DNA from: Methylobacterium sp. J-088
GTDB taxonomy: Bacteria > Pseudomonadota > Alphaproteobacteria > Rhizobiales > Beijerinckiaceae
Length of the DNA stretch: 64,000 nucleotides
Assembly (NCBI RefSeq): GCF_022829295.1
Contig: NZ_JAKSYH010000049.1
Span: forward strand, 90,581-154,580
Reading direction: 5' to 3'
In this document: positions 17,030 to 25,840 of the stretch, one piece after another
Layout of the letters: every line of letters begins with the position of its first letter
Numbering within the stretch: the stretch's first letter is position 1
Program-made: the position numbers and the translations under genes
The notes under the pieces: model-generated
Databases searched by the model: none
The model's input: the letters and a program-made list of their open reading frames with translations, nothing else
What the model was told of the DNA's origin: nothing

Positions 17030-17953
17030 TCAGCTCCGCTTGCGCAGGCGCGGATTGACCGCGTCGTTGACCGCGTCGCCCACGAGGCTGACCCCGAGGA
17101 CCGCGAGGAAGATCGCCGCCCCGGGCAGCAGCACGGTCCACCACGCCTCCAGGGCGTAGGCGCGGTTCTGGCCGATCATCAGCCCCCAGCTCATCACGTT
17201 GGGGTCGCCCAGCCCGAGGAAGCTCAGGGCGCCCTCGAACAGCACGGCGGTGCCGATCGCCAGCGTCGCGGAGACCACGATCGGCGGCGCGGCGTTCGGC
17301 AGGATCACCCGGCCGATCAGGTAGAGCGGTCCGGCGCCGGCCGCCCGGGCCGCTTTGACGAAGTCGAGACCGCGCAGGCGCAGGAACTCGGCCCGGGTCA
17401 AACGGGCCGTGGGCGGCCAGGACACGATGCCGATCGCGATCGTGGTGATAGCGATCCTTTGGCCGAACAGGGTGACCAGAACCATCGCGAACAGCAGGGT
17501 CGGCAGCACCTGGAAGAACTCGGTGACCTTCATCAGCGCCGCGTCGACCCGGCCGCCGAAGAAGCCTGCGAGCGCCCCGAAGGTCACGCCGATCACCACG
17601 GTGATGAGGGCCGCCGAGAACCCGACCAGCAGGGTCGCGCGGCCGCCCTGGAGCAGAGCTGCGAGGATATCCTGGCCGAGGTAATCGGTACCCAGCACCG
17701 GGTCGCCCCCGGGGGGCTGGAACGGGGCGCCGACGATCTCGAACGGGTCGACCCCGTAGAGGTGCGGGCCCGCCAGCGCGGCGAACAGGAGGCCGATCAG
17801 GATGACGGAGCCCAGGAGCCCGCTCGGGTTGCGCAGGAACAGGCGCAGGGCGGCAAGGCCGGGATTCGCCGCGGGACGCGGCATCGGGACCGCCGCCTCG
17901 GAACGCATCGGCTCGGGCCGCACCGCCGGCTCGGCCGCGACGAGGGCGCTCAT
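17030..17953 (-). CDS. Dipeptide/oligopeptide ABC transporter permease (DppC-type)
   Basis: The 307-residue protein has a cytoplasmic N-terminal leader, a first membrane helix (GSVILIGLLFAALAG), a periplasmic segment with GTDYLGQDILA typical of DppC/OppC, and five further helices with the ATPase-contact loop VKAARAAGAGPLYLIGRVILP. The start at 17953 overlaps the DppB-type stop by four bases. Confidence 0.85.
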   Translation of the reverse strand: MSALVAAEPAVRPEPMRSEAAVPMPRPAANPGLAALRLFLRNPSGLLGSVILIGLLFAALAGPHLYGVDPFEIVGAPFQPPGGDPVLGTDYLGQDILAALLQGGRATLLVGFSAALITVVIGVTFGALAGFFGGRVDAALMKVTEFFQVLPTLLFAMVLVTLFGQRIAITTIAIGIVSWPPTARLTRAEFLRLRGLDFVKAARAAGAGPLYLIGRVILPNAAPPIVVSATLAIGTAVLFEGALSFLGLGDPNVMSWGLMIGQNRAYALEAWWTVLLPGAAIFLAVLGVSLVGDAVNDAVNPRLRKRS

Positions 17954-18933
17954 GCCGGCCTCCCGGCGCGGATCCGCGGGTCGATCAGGCGATAGAGGAG
18001 GTCGGTGACGAGGTTCGCCGCGATGACCAGCAGCGCCGAGCAGAACAGGATCCCGAGCAGCGTCGGGTAGTCGCGCCGCAGGATCGAGTCGAAGGTCAGC
18101 CGGCCGAGCCCCGGCCACGCGAACACGGTCTCCACCAGGATCGCCCCGGCGAAGAGCTGACCGAACTGGAGCCCGACCATGGTGACGAGGGGGATCAGCG
18201 CGTTGCGCAGCGCGTGCTTGCCGATCACGATCCGCTCCGGCAGGCCCTTGGCCCGGGCGGTCCGGACGTAGTCGGCGTTGAGCGCGTCGATCATGCTGGC
18301 GCGCATCAGGCGGCTGTACTGCGCGACGTAGACGATGCCGAGGGTCAGCGCCGGCAGGACCAGGTGCTGGGCGACGTCGAGACCGTAGGCGAGGCCGTGG
18401 CGCGGGGTGGCCACGTCCTCCATCCCGGCGACCGGGAGCACCGGCCACAGGGAGGCGAACACGACCAGCAGCATCAGGCCGGTCCAGAACACCGGCGCGG
18501 CGTTGCCGGCGATCGCCACCAGGGAGACCGCGTGACTGAGGAGGCCGTTCGGTTTGCGGGCGCCCAGGATCCCGAGGCCGGCGCCGGTGAGCACCGCGAA
18601 GCCGAGGGACGACAGGACCAGCACGGCGGTGGCCGGCAGCCGCCCGAGGATGAGGCGCGAGACCGGCTCGTTGAAGAAGAACGAGTAGCCGAGATCGCCC
18701 CGCGCGACCTTGCCGACATAGGTCGCGAGCTGCTCGGGCAGGCTGCGGTCGAGGCCGTAGCGCGTGCGGATCTCGGCCATGATCTCCGGCGAGGCACCGC
18801 CCATCTCCCCGGCGATGACCTGCGCCGGATCACCTGGCGCCGCCTGGATCAGCAGGAAGTTCAGTACCACCACGGCGAGCAGCAGGCCGACGGCGTTCGC
18901 TGCCGTCGCGCCGAGCCTGCGCAGGCCCGTCAT
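17950..18933 (-). CDS. Dipeptide/oligopeptide ABC transporter permease (DppB-type)
   Basis: The 327-residue protein has the DppB layout: an N-terminal helix, a periplasmic region (APGDPAQVIAGEMGGAS, then IRTRYGLDRSLPEQ), and a six-helix permease core with DYVRTARAKGLPERIVIGKHALRNA as the ATPase contact. The ATG at 18933 overlaps the binding-protein stop by four bases. An open frame continues far upstream but is a shadow of the binding-protein gene. Confidence 0.85.
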   Translation of the reverse strand: MTGLRRLGATAANAVGLLLAVVVLNFLLIQAAPGDPAQVIAGEMGGASPEIMAEIRTRYGLDRSLPEQLATYVGKVARGDLGYSFFFNEPVSRLILGRLPATAVLVLSSLGFAVLTGAGLGILGARKPNGLLSHAVSLVAIAGNAAPVFWTGLMLLVVFASLWPVLPVAGMEDVATPRHGLAYGLDVAQHLVLPALTLGIVYVAQYSRLMRASMIDALNADYVRTARAKGLPERIVIGKHALRNALIPLVTMVGLQFGQLFAGAILVETVFAWPGLGRLTFDSILRRDYPTLLGILFCSALLVIAANLVTDLLYRLIDPRIRAGRPA

Positions 18934-20549
18934 CGCTCGGCTCCGGCGGCGCCCTGCGCCCAGGCGACCTCGTCGAGGGGCGAGAGCGGCCCCCAGATCG
19001 ACAGGGGCAGGTTCGTCAGGCGCTTGTCGTAGACCGCCTTGTAGGGGGTGAGGTTGAGATAGGCGATCGGCGCCTCGGACACGACTATCTTTTGGAACTC
19101 GTCGTAGAGCGCCTTGCGCTTCTGCAGGTCTGTCTCGACCGCGGCGGCGTTCAGCAGTTCGTCGACCTTCGGGTTCTTGTACTGCTGGGTATTCGACCAG
19201 ATCACACCCTTGCGGATATTGGTCGACAGGTAGGTCCGCGCCACGCCGATCACCGGGTCGCCCCAGTTGAAGACGTTGTCCATGGTCAGGTCGAAATCGA
19301 AGTTGGAGACGCGCTGCGCCCAGGTTGGGAAGTCCGGCGCAGCGCGGACCTGGAGGGCGATGCTGATCCGCTTGAGGCCGGCCCGCAGGTACTCGGCGAC
19401 GTTGCGCTGCTGATCGTTGTCGTTGGGGATGTAGTCGATGGTGAGCTGGAACCGCGTGCCATCCGGCCCCTTCTTCAGGCCGGCCTCGTCGAGCAGGGCG
19501 TCCGCCTCGGCGATGTCGAGCTTGTAGAGGTCGACGGCCGGCTCGTAGAACGGCGAGCCCGGCACGATCGGGCCGGTGGCCGCCTTCGCGACGCCGCCGA
19601 GCAGCTTGCCGGTGATGAAGTCGCGGTTGGCCGCCAGCGCGATGGCCCGACGGACGCGCACGTCGTCGAGGGGCTTCTTCCCGCAGTTGAAGGCCAGCCA
19701 GTTGATCGGGCCGATCCCCTCGAAGCCGCGATCCGTCACGGTCAGGGTCGGCGCCTTGGCGAGTCGCTCGATGTCGCGCACCGAGGAGAGGAACGGCAGC
19801 ATGCCGATCTCGCGCCGCTCGGTGGCGATGACGAGGCTGTTCTGGTCCGGCAGGATCCGGTAGACGAGCCGCGCCAACCTGGGCCGCCCGGGGATGAAGA
19901 ACCGGTCGAATCGCTCGAGCTGGATCGACTCGCCCTGCTTGTACTCCACGAACTTGAACGGGCCGGAGCCGACGGGCTTCAGGTTGGCCGGGTGGGTCTT
20001 GATGTCCTGGCCGTCGCCGTAGACGTGCTTGGGCAGGATCGGCATCAGGCCGGGCGACATGGCCAGCAGCAGCGCCGGGTGCGGGCGCGCGAGCCGGATG
20101 ATGACCGTGTGGGCATCGGGGGTCTCGACCGTCGAGACCGGCTCCAGCATGGTCTGGAACGGATGGTTGGCCTTGATCACCCCGATCGAGAAGGCGACAT
20201 CCTCGGCGGTCAGCGGGTGGCCGTCGTGGAAGACGGCGTCCTCCACGAGGTGGAGCGTCACGCTGAGGTTGTCGGGGGCGACGACCCAGGATTTCGCCAG
20301 GTAGGGTTGCGGGTTCCACTGGTCGTCGTAGCGCAGCGGGCTCGCGAAGATCTGCGTCGACACCATCCCAGTGGCGATGCCGGACTGCACGGCGCCGTTG
20401 AAGTGGCGCGGCACTTGGCTGGTGCCGATCACCAGCGGCGCGGCCGCGTCGTCGGCCAGCGCCTTCGGCAGGTCGAGGATCGGGGTCGTCAGGGGTGCGG
20501 CGAGGACCGAGAGGCCGGCGCCGAGGAGCGTGCGTTTGGTCAGGCGCAT
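18930..20549 (-). CDS. Family 5 extracellular solute-binding protein (peptide/nickel type)
   Basis: The 539-residue protein has a signal peptide (about 1-33) and the DppA/NikA-type fold. Typical stretches are WVVAPDNLSVTLHLVEDAVFHDGHPLTAEDV near residue 90, GSGPFKFVEYKQG, and VRRAIALAANRDFI. The ligand could be a peptide, an amide or a metal chelate. The gene overlaps the CobW-type GTPase by ten bases and heads the ABC part of the operon. Linked hydrolase and metallochaperone genes suggest a substrate degraded by the amidohydrolase. Confidence 0.85.
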   Translation of the reverse strand: MRLTKRTLLGAGLSVLAAPLTTPILDLPKALADDAAAPLVIGTSQVPRHFNGAVQSGIATGMVSTQIFASPLRYDDQWNPQPYLAKSWVVAPDNLSVTLHLVEDAVFHDGHPLTAEDVAFSIGVIKANHPFQTMLEPVSTVETPDAHTVIIRLARPHPALLLAMSPGLMPILPKHVYGDGQDIKTHPANLKPVGSGPFKFVEYKQGESIQLERFDRFFIPGRPRLARLVYRILPDQNSLVIATERREIGMLPFLSSVRDIERLAKAPTLTVTDRGFEGIGPINWLAFNCGKKPLDDVRVRRAIALAANRDFITGKLLGGVAKAATGPIVPGSPFYEPAVDLYKLDIAEADALLDEAGLKKGPDGTRFQLTIDYIPNDNDQQRNVAEYLRAGLKRISIALQVRAAPDFPTWAQRVSNFDFDLTMDNVFNWGDPVIGVARTYLSTNIRKGVIWSNTQQYKNPKVDELLNAAAVETDLQKRKALYDEFQKIVVSEAPIAYLNLTPYKAVYDKRLTNLPLSIWGPLSPLDEVAWAQGAAGAER

Positions 20550-21532
20550 CGGGTTCGGTCTCCGTGTGGGGTGTGCGGGTGTCGCATCGCGGCGTCGAGG
20601 AGGCCGGCGAGCGTCGGGCCGGCTTCGGGATCGGTCGCCGCGATGCCGACGAGTTCGGCTTCGTCCGGCGCAGGCTCGGGCAGCGGCGACAGGCTCCAGC
20701 GGCGCCCGACCATCTGCAGCAGGTGCATCCCGGGCCTGTCGGCCAGACCGAGGCGACCCTTCAGCCGCAGGAGTGCGGCCGGCATGCCGGCGAGCGCGCG
20801 TTCGAGCGCGGCGCGGTCGAACGCGCCCGCGCGCCGGTAGAGCAGGCGCTGGAAGGCCTCCTCGTGCGGCACCGCCTCGGCCCGCAGCCGGGTCGATCCC
20901 CGCCGGGCCCGGTCCGGACCTGCGCCGCCGAGATCGAAGACAGAAGCGGGCAGCGCGGCCGCCACGGTCTCGATGACCGGGACGCCGGGCGCGAGGGCGG
21001 CGAGCGTATCCCGGGCTACCGCGCGACCCGCTTCGTCCACGAGGTCGCGCTTGTTGAGAACGAGGAGGTCGGCCGCGCGGATCTGGCGGGCGAGGGTATC
21101 GCCCAGGCGCGGGTCGGCGGCGAGGCCCGGCAGGCGCTCGGCATCCGCCAGCACGACGACGCCGCGCAGGACGAGGCTGGGCTCCACCAGGGCGATCTCC
21201 GCGATGGCGCCCGGATCGCCGACGCCGCTCGCCTCGATGACGATGTGGTCGAAGGGTTCGGGCTCCGCGAGGACGCGCATCAGCGTGTCGAGGAAGCCGT
21301 CGGCGAGGCTGCAGCAGACGCAGCCGTTGGTCAGCCGCAGGGTCTGCCCATCATGGTTCTGGATCAGGCCCGCATCGACGTTGATCGCGCCGAAATCGTT
21401 GACCAGCACCGCGTAGCGGCCCTGCGACCCGGCGAGCAGCCGGTTCAGCAGCGTCGTCTTGCCGGCCCCGAGGAAGCCGCCAACGACCGTGAGCGGGCAG
21501 CGCGTCGCGGGCGGGGGAAGCCCGCGCCTCAT
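20540..21532 (-). CDS. CobW/COG0523-family GTPase (putative metallochaperone)
   Basis: The 330-residue G3E GTPase has Walker A GGFLGAGKTTLLN (about residues 18-30), the metal-binding CxCC motif (Cys71, Cys73, Cys74), a switch region IEASGVGDP, NKRD for guanine specificity, and a C-terminal CobW_C domain (RLKGRLGL). COG0523 proteins deliver zinc, cobalt or other metals to client enzymes. It is embedded between an amidohydrolase and a peptide/nickel-type importer, overlapping both neighbours. The likely client is the upstream metal-dependent hydrolase; that is an inference. Confidence 0.85.
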   Translation of the reverse strand: MRRGLPPPATRCPLTVVGGFLGAGKTTLLNRLLAGSQGRYAVLVNDFGAINVDAGLIQNHDGQTLRLTNGCVCCSLADGFLDTLMRVLAEPEPFDHIVIEASGVGDPGAIAEIALVEPSLVLRGVVVLADAERLPGLAADPRLGDTLARQIRAADLLVLNKRDLVDEAGRAVARDTLAALAPGVPVIETVAAALPASVFDLGGAGPDRARRGSTRLRAEAVPHEEAFQRLLYRRAGAFDRAALERALAGMPAALLRLKGRLGLADRPGMHLLQMVGRRWSLSPLPEPAPDEAELVGIAATDPEAGPTLAGLLDAAMRHPHTPHGDRTRCA

Positions 21533-23166
21533 GCCGGCGGCACCGCGAAGACGCGGCCGCCCAACACCGTGGCGTGGACCGGAATGTCTTTGAGCGCCTC
21601 CGGGGGTACCGCGTAGGGATCCGCGTCGAGGACGGCGAAATCGGCGAACTTCCCGGCCTCGATGGAGCCGACGCAATGGTCCATCCGCAGGGTGTAGGCG
21701 GCCCCCAGCGTCACGGCGTGCAGGGCTTGGGCGACGCTCAGCCGCTCCTCGGGGCCGAGCACGCGCCCCGACGATGTGGTCCGGTTGACGGCGCACCAAG
21801 CGGTGAACAGCGGCCCGAGCGGCGTCACCGGCGCGTCCGAGTGGATCGCGAGCGGGATACCGAGCCGCGCCGCGCTCCTGGCGGCGTCGATCCGGGCTGC
21901 CCGCTCTGGCCCCATCGTCAGGTCGTGATGGGCGTCACCCCAGTAGTAGAGGTGGTTCGAGAACAGGTTGAGGCACAGGCCCAGGGCCTTGACCCGCCGC
22001 AGCTGCGCCTCAGTTGCCATCTGGCAATGCTGGAGGGTGTGCCGGTGGTCGGGACGGGGATGGGCGATCTGCGCCTTCTCGACCGCGTCGAGCGCCGCCT
22101 CGGTGGCCTCGTTGCCGTTGGTGTGGATGTGAAGCTGGATGCCGGCGGCGTGGTAGACGCCGACGATCCGGTCGAGATCCTCGGGGGCGACGTACCAGAG
22201 GCCGTTCGGCGCGCCGTTGTGATAGCCCGGCGGCAGGAGCCGGGCGGTGAAGCCCTGGATCGACCCGTCGACGACGATCTTCACGATGCCGAAGCGGAGG
22301 CGCTCGGTGCTAGCGGCGGCGAGGCGGCCGATCCTGGCGACCCCGTCTTCCGGGGGGCACGAGACCGAGGCCAGAGCCGGCACGATCCGCACCGGCAGTC
22401 CCTCGACGCAGGCAGCGCCGTAAACCGCCACGGTCGCGTCCGTGAGGTCGTTGTGCAGGTCGGCGATGGTGGTGATGCCCTGGAGTTGCGCAGCCGCGCC
22501 GAACCGGCCCACATCGGCGGCGTCGAGGGTCCCGCTCATCGGGTTGTAGCCGAGCCCCCGGAACAGGCGCAGCCGCGCGGCGATCCCCTGCAGCTCGCCG
22601 GACGGCGTGCCGTCCGGCAGCTTCGGCACGCCGTCGATGGCCGTGTGCTCATCGAAGCCGGCCATCTCCAGGAGCAGGCTGTTGACGTTGGTGATGTGCA
22701 GGCTGGCATGGTGGACCATCACCGGCCGGGTGGTCGAGACCCGGTCGAGGTCGTGGCGGGTCAGGCGCGCGCCGCCGAGATGCAGCGGATCGAAGCCCCA
22801 ACCGTAGAGCAGCTGGTCCGGGTCGGCGATGGCCCGGTCCGCCTCCGAGAGCCGGTCCACGACGGCGCCGATGTCGCGCAGACCCGGCACGCGACGTCCG
22901 TCCGGGCTGCGGCGGTCGCCGGCGCCGACATAGGTCTGGCGCCAGAGGGTGCCCTCCATCACGTGGGCGTGCCCCTCGACGAAGCCGGGGAGGATGACCT
23001 TGTCGGCGAAGCGGCGATCCGGCACCGCGTCGAGCCCGTCGAACTCGGCCGGCGTCCCGACCATCAGCACGCGCCCGTCCCGCACGGCGATATGCGTCGC
23101 ATCCGAACGCGATGGGTTCATCGTGATGACCCGCCGGGCCTCAAAGAGGGTGATCTCACTCGGCAT
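21529..23166 (-). CDS. Amidohydrolase family 3 (YtcJ-like) metal-dependent hydrolase
   Basis: The 545-residue protein has the amidohydrolase layout: a small beta domain, the metal-binding HxH in VEGHAHVMEG (about residues 66-71), further histidines in IHTNGNEA and HTLQHCQMA, and the catalytic aspartate in IHSDAPVTPLGP. A C-terminal GSIEAGKFADFAVLD closes the composite beta domain. These enzymes hydrolyse amides, N-formyl or N-acyl groups; no signal peptide is seen. The start at 23166 has GAGG six bases upstream. It is the first gene of the operon and overlaps the GTPase gene by four bases. Confidence 0.85.
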   Translation of the reverse strand: MPSEITLFEARRVITMNPSRSDATHIAVRDGRVLMVGTPAEFDGLDAVPDRRFADKVILPGFVEGHAHVMEGTLWRQTYVGAGDRRSPDGRRVPGLRDIGAVVDRLSEADRAIADPDQLLYGWGFDPLHLGGARLTRHDLDRVSTTRPVMVHHASLHITNVNSLLLEMAGFDEHTAIDGVPKLPDGTPSGELQGIAARLRLFRGLGYNPMSGTLDAADVGRFGAAAQLQGITTIADLHNDLTDATVAVYGAACVEGLPVRIVPALASVSCPPEDGVARIGRLAAASTERLRFGIVKIVVDGSIQGFTARLLPPGYHNGAPNGLWYVAPEDLDRIVGVYHAAGIQLHIHTNGNEATEAALDAVEKAQIAHPRPDHRHTLQHCQMATEAQLRRVKALGLCLNLFSNHLYYWGDAHHDLTMGPERAARIDAARSAARLGIPLAIHSDAPVTPLGPLFTAWCAVNRTTSSGRVLGPEERLSVAQALHAVTLGAAYTLRMDHCVGSIEAGKFADFAVLDADPYAVPPEALKDIPVHATVLGGRVFAVPPA

Positions 23167-23375
23167 GGCTGTCCTCGGCACGACGCTTAGGATGCCGGCC
23201 GTTCGCCCGGACCGCTAGCGCCAGACGCCGGGGATGAAGGGAGCCAGGGCGCGGCGCCGCCGATCGGAGCTCCGGCCCACGCGGCGATGCAGGTGCTGCC
23301 GGGGATGACATGGCCGGTTCCGCGTCCCGAACGGCTTGGTGGCCGACCGTACCACCACACCGAGGGATCAAAAAC

Positions 23376-23771
23376 CTAGGCGGAAAGCCTCAGGATCACC
23401 GCGGACGATCCGGCGATGTGAGCCAAGGTGACCAGCACCGACCCGGTATGAAGCACGCCGAAACGTCTACGATTGCCCATGTCGGTCGCCCCGTTGATGG
23501 CCGGCATGAGGATTTGGCGCGCGAGGAGTGCCGTGACGGCGATGAGCCCCAAAATGAGAGCGGAGGTCCTATCGATGCTGGCTGTCAGCGCTGCGCCGAA
23601 GAGGGCGCACCCTATGACGAAAACGTAGAAGTGCGGGAAGGCGCGGCGCAGGAGCGGGCCTGCCGCGTCGGCGGGCAGAGCGCTAAACAAGAACGTGGCG
23701 AAGCCGAATGAGTACAGGATCATCCCGCCGAACAGGAGGGCGGTCAGGAGGATAGCTGTTTGCGAGAGCAT
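23376..23771 (-). CDS. DUF4149 integral membrane protein
   Basis: The 131-residue protein has four hydrophobic helices, with the DUF4149/TMEM205-like pattern GMILYSFGFATFLFSALP in helix 1 and a polar loop with PAINGATD before helix 4. ATG 23771 is preferred over an upstream TTG because the ribosome site would collide with the latter. It is a single-gene unit with no functional clue from its neighbours. Confidence 0.7.
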   Translation of the reverse strand: MLSQTAILLTALLFGGMILYSFGFATFLFSALPADAAGPLLRRAFPHFYVFVIGCALFGAALTASIDRTSALILGLIAVTALLARQILMPAINGATDMGNRRRFGVLHTGSVLVTLAHIAGSSAVILRLSA

Positions 23772-23924
23772 CGGTTTCAAGCCTCATGATTTTCTGATCG
23801 CCCTTGCGGGTGGCGTTCGGTTCCCTCGGCCCCATCGATGCCGTGCTCCTTCCTCGGGAGAATACTCTCTTGCTTCACGAGCGAGGTGGGGGGCGACGCT
23901 CAGATCGAGTCTTTCAGTGTCTGT

Positions 23925-24788
23925 TTAGTGCAGGCATTGAACACGTCGCTGATCGCCAAGTTGGCATGCGCGTCCATGCACAGTGCGATGGACGTTGCCG
24001 TCGACCACCTCGGCTAGCGATCGGCCGTAGAGGACCGAGGCGAAGCGCGCCTCGTCCGTGTCCTGGGCCGAGGGCTTGGTACCGAACCAGTACAGGAACT
24101 TGGCTGCGTCCTCTTCCTTTACGAAGGCGGAGATCACCACCGAGGTCGAGAGCCCGATCGAGTCGGCGGTCTCGAAGCGGAAGCCCTGATCGGCGGCCGA
24201 AGTGCCCCGGTTGGACGAGGTCGTCCACTCGCGCGAGACGGGCGTTCGGTCGACGATGATCAAACGCGCGGCTGGCACATAATAGTCTGACAGCGTGCCG
24301 GTGTTGGGCAGCTTGGTGTGCGGGATCTGGACACGCTTGGCCGCGACCTTGCTCTCGGAGAGGAAGCGCTCCGAGCCAAACTGCGCCTGCGTTGTCTTCG
24401 TGTCCCCGCTCTCCGAGATCACAAAGGCTGATTGGTTCGGTAGGATCTCGATGTACTCGCCGTAGTCGTACTTGCTGAAGTAGGCGCGCGCGGGCTCGGG
24501 CGCTGCGGCAGAGGCAAGGCCCAGGACCAAGACGGCGAGTGGCACCCGGCGGGCGGGAGCCAGCCAGATCACTGCTAGAACGGCGAGGAGTGCCAGGAAC
24601 GGCAGCGTGGAGCCGCCGGCGAGGTCAGCCGCGATCTGCGTCTTCAACGGAGCGATGTCGCTGTCGGACAGCTGATCGACGGCGATGCGACCCGCAGTCA
24701 TGGCGGCCTCGGTCGAGGCGAGCCGAGGCAGGCCGGCGAAAATGGCCAGGGCGCCGAGCGAGAGGCCGGCGCGGATGAGGGTGGACAT
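23925..24788 (-). pseudogene. 3'-truncated copy of an SPFH/band-7 domain protein gene
   Basis: The first roughly 270 codons are closely similar to the intact gene at 48341-49600 (shared YFSKYDYGEYIEILP, GSERFL, AAKRVQIPHTKLPNTGTL, GRSLAEVVDGNVHRTV). Similarity stops abruptly near 23978, after which about 17 unrelated residues lead to a stop at 23925. The lost part is the entire C-terminal half of the SPFH region and its coiled-coil. Signal/anchor helices at the N-terminus are kept. The upstream 100 bases are also shared with the intact copy, so the unit arose by segmental duplication followed by deletion or insertion. Confidence 0.8.
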
Positions 24789-24870
24789 GGGAAGTCTCGA
24801 TCGTTCAATGCCCATGACGGGCGACGGCAATATCAGTGTTCGGGATACGCTTGCTCAGTGGGGCTTCAAT

Positions 24871-24892
24871 GAAGCTCGGCCTTGAGCCGAGC
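24871..24892 (-). promoter_or_regulatory. Leader hairpin conserved between both SPFH copies
   Basis: The minus strand reads GCTCGGC-TCAAG-GCCGAGC followed by TTC, a perfect seven-base-pair hairpin about 85 bases upstream of the start. The identical 22 bases occur upstream of the intact copy at 48237-48258. It may be an operator or an mRNA leader structure. Confidence 0.5.
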
Positions 24893-25066
24893 CAGCGTCG
24901 CATGGAACTTTTCGCACCTGCGTAAAGGTTGCCGAGCGGGTCTGGTCAGGCTAGTCGCTCGCGGGTTGCAGCCCAGTCCCTCGGGTCGATCTTCCTGACA
25001 TCCGGTAAGATCGGACTTTCATGCGTCCGCTTCTGGTGACCGGGGAAGATCAACCTGACGACAGAA

Positions 25067-25182
25067 TTGGGTTGGTTGGAGAGCGTCCGCTTTCGTGGTC
25101 GCCCGCCTCCGAAGCGGACCGGCAGCTTTCGTCCAGATGCAGCCTACACGAAGCGCTGGCCTAAGCGTCTAAGATGGGTGGA
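25067..25182 (+). repeat. Dispersed repeat, copy A
   Basis: The core (25067-25137) starts TTGGGTTGG, contains GTCCGCTTT and the near-inverse GAAGCGGACC, and ends GCAGCTTTCGTCCA. It aligns with copies at 26853 and 27836 in the same orientation. A downstream part ending GATGGGTGGA is shared with copy B only. No transposase or terminal duplication is seen. Confidence 0.65.
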
Positions 25183-25220
25183 AAGCGGCTGATCCGCTTC
25201 CGAGGTGGCCAACAACGAAA

Positions 25221-25236
25221 GCCGCCGTTTGGCGGG
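25221..25236 (-). terminator. Possible terminator of the ABM-family gene
   Basis: On the minus strand CCGCC-AAAC-GGCGG is followed by CTTTCGTTGTT, resembling a short intrinsic terminator. It lies about 65 bases after the stop of the gene at 25299-25604. Stem strength is modest. Confidence 0.35.
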
Positions 25237-25298
25237 CGTTGCTGGTTATTACCAGGGGCAAGGCTCGATTAGAACTGGCAGGGCTTCGGCAAGTAGGA

Positions 25299-25604
25299 TC
25301 AGGCAGGGGAAGCTGAATATGGGTGGACGGCTATGCGCATCGGTGGTTCGGCGAGAAGCTCGATGATCTCGTCCCGCAGACTATCTGCAAGCGGGCTATT
25401 CTCATACCTATCTTTGGCTTCGTCGGAGTTGAACACTTCGATGTTCCAAAGCACATCGGGGTTGCCGTCTTCCCGCGCGATGATGTAGCGATCCGAGGCG
25501 CCGGATTTCGCCATACCGATGGTGGCAAGTTCGAAGAGCCTGTCTCTGGTTCCGGGCTTGGCCCGCATCCTGATTATGTAAGCAGGCCGATCCTGTAAGG
25601 TCAT
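25299..25604 (-). CDS. Antibiotic biosynthesis monooxygenase (ABM) family protein
   Basis: The 101-residue protein is a single ferredoxin-like ABM domain (AYIIRMRAKPGTRDRLFEL, then VLWNIEVFNSDEAKDRYENS and a C-terminal strand). Family members act as dimers, often as cofactor-free quinol monooxygenases or as YgiN-like proteins. The start at 25604 has GAGGG about six bases upstream. It stands alone between repeats, so no pathway can be assigned. Confidence 0.75.
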   Translation of the reverse strand: MTLQDRPAYIIRMRAKPGTRDRLFELATIGMAKSGASDRYIIAREDGNPDVLWNIEVFNSDEAKDRYENSPLADSLRDEIIELLAEPPMRIAVHPYSASPA

Positions 25605-25840
25605 GCCGGTCCCTCAATTTGGCGGACAGCCAATTACTGCCGAATGGCCGATTTATGGGCCTCTAGCAACGGGGTCGGAGGTCGAGGCGGATCGGAAGCC
25701 GAATGGCGACTTGAAGTGATTTTCTGCCAGTCGGCTTTGGAGGATCAGCAGCGCGAGATAGGACGTTCGCTTAATCAGCCACTGAGATCCGCCTCAAGAG
25801 CCTCGGTCGGCTGATACCGGGCAGCGCCCTCCTCGACATC

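Larger units (their letters stand above)
24789..25298. other. Noncoding stretch upstream of the SPFH pseudogene
   Basis: These 510 bases contain the duplicated leader with a hairpin (24871-24892), one copy of a dispersed repeat (25067-25182) and a small terminator-like hairpin (25221-25236). No open frame here has a ribosome site or recognisable family. Confidence 0.6.

Noticed and set aside
17950..20319. A 789-codon minus-strand frame suggesting a fused receptor-permease
   Set aside because: Only the last 327 codons are a DppB-type permease. The upstream part is an out-of-phase reading of the receptor gene, which is intact in its own frame and overlaps the permease start by four bases.
23880..23978. 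Insertion-sequence remnant beyond the SPFH break
   Set aside because: The sequence after the break shows no inverted repeat, target duplication or transposase similarity that I can recognise, so no element was called.
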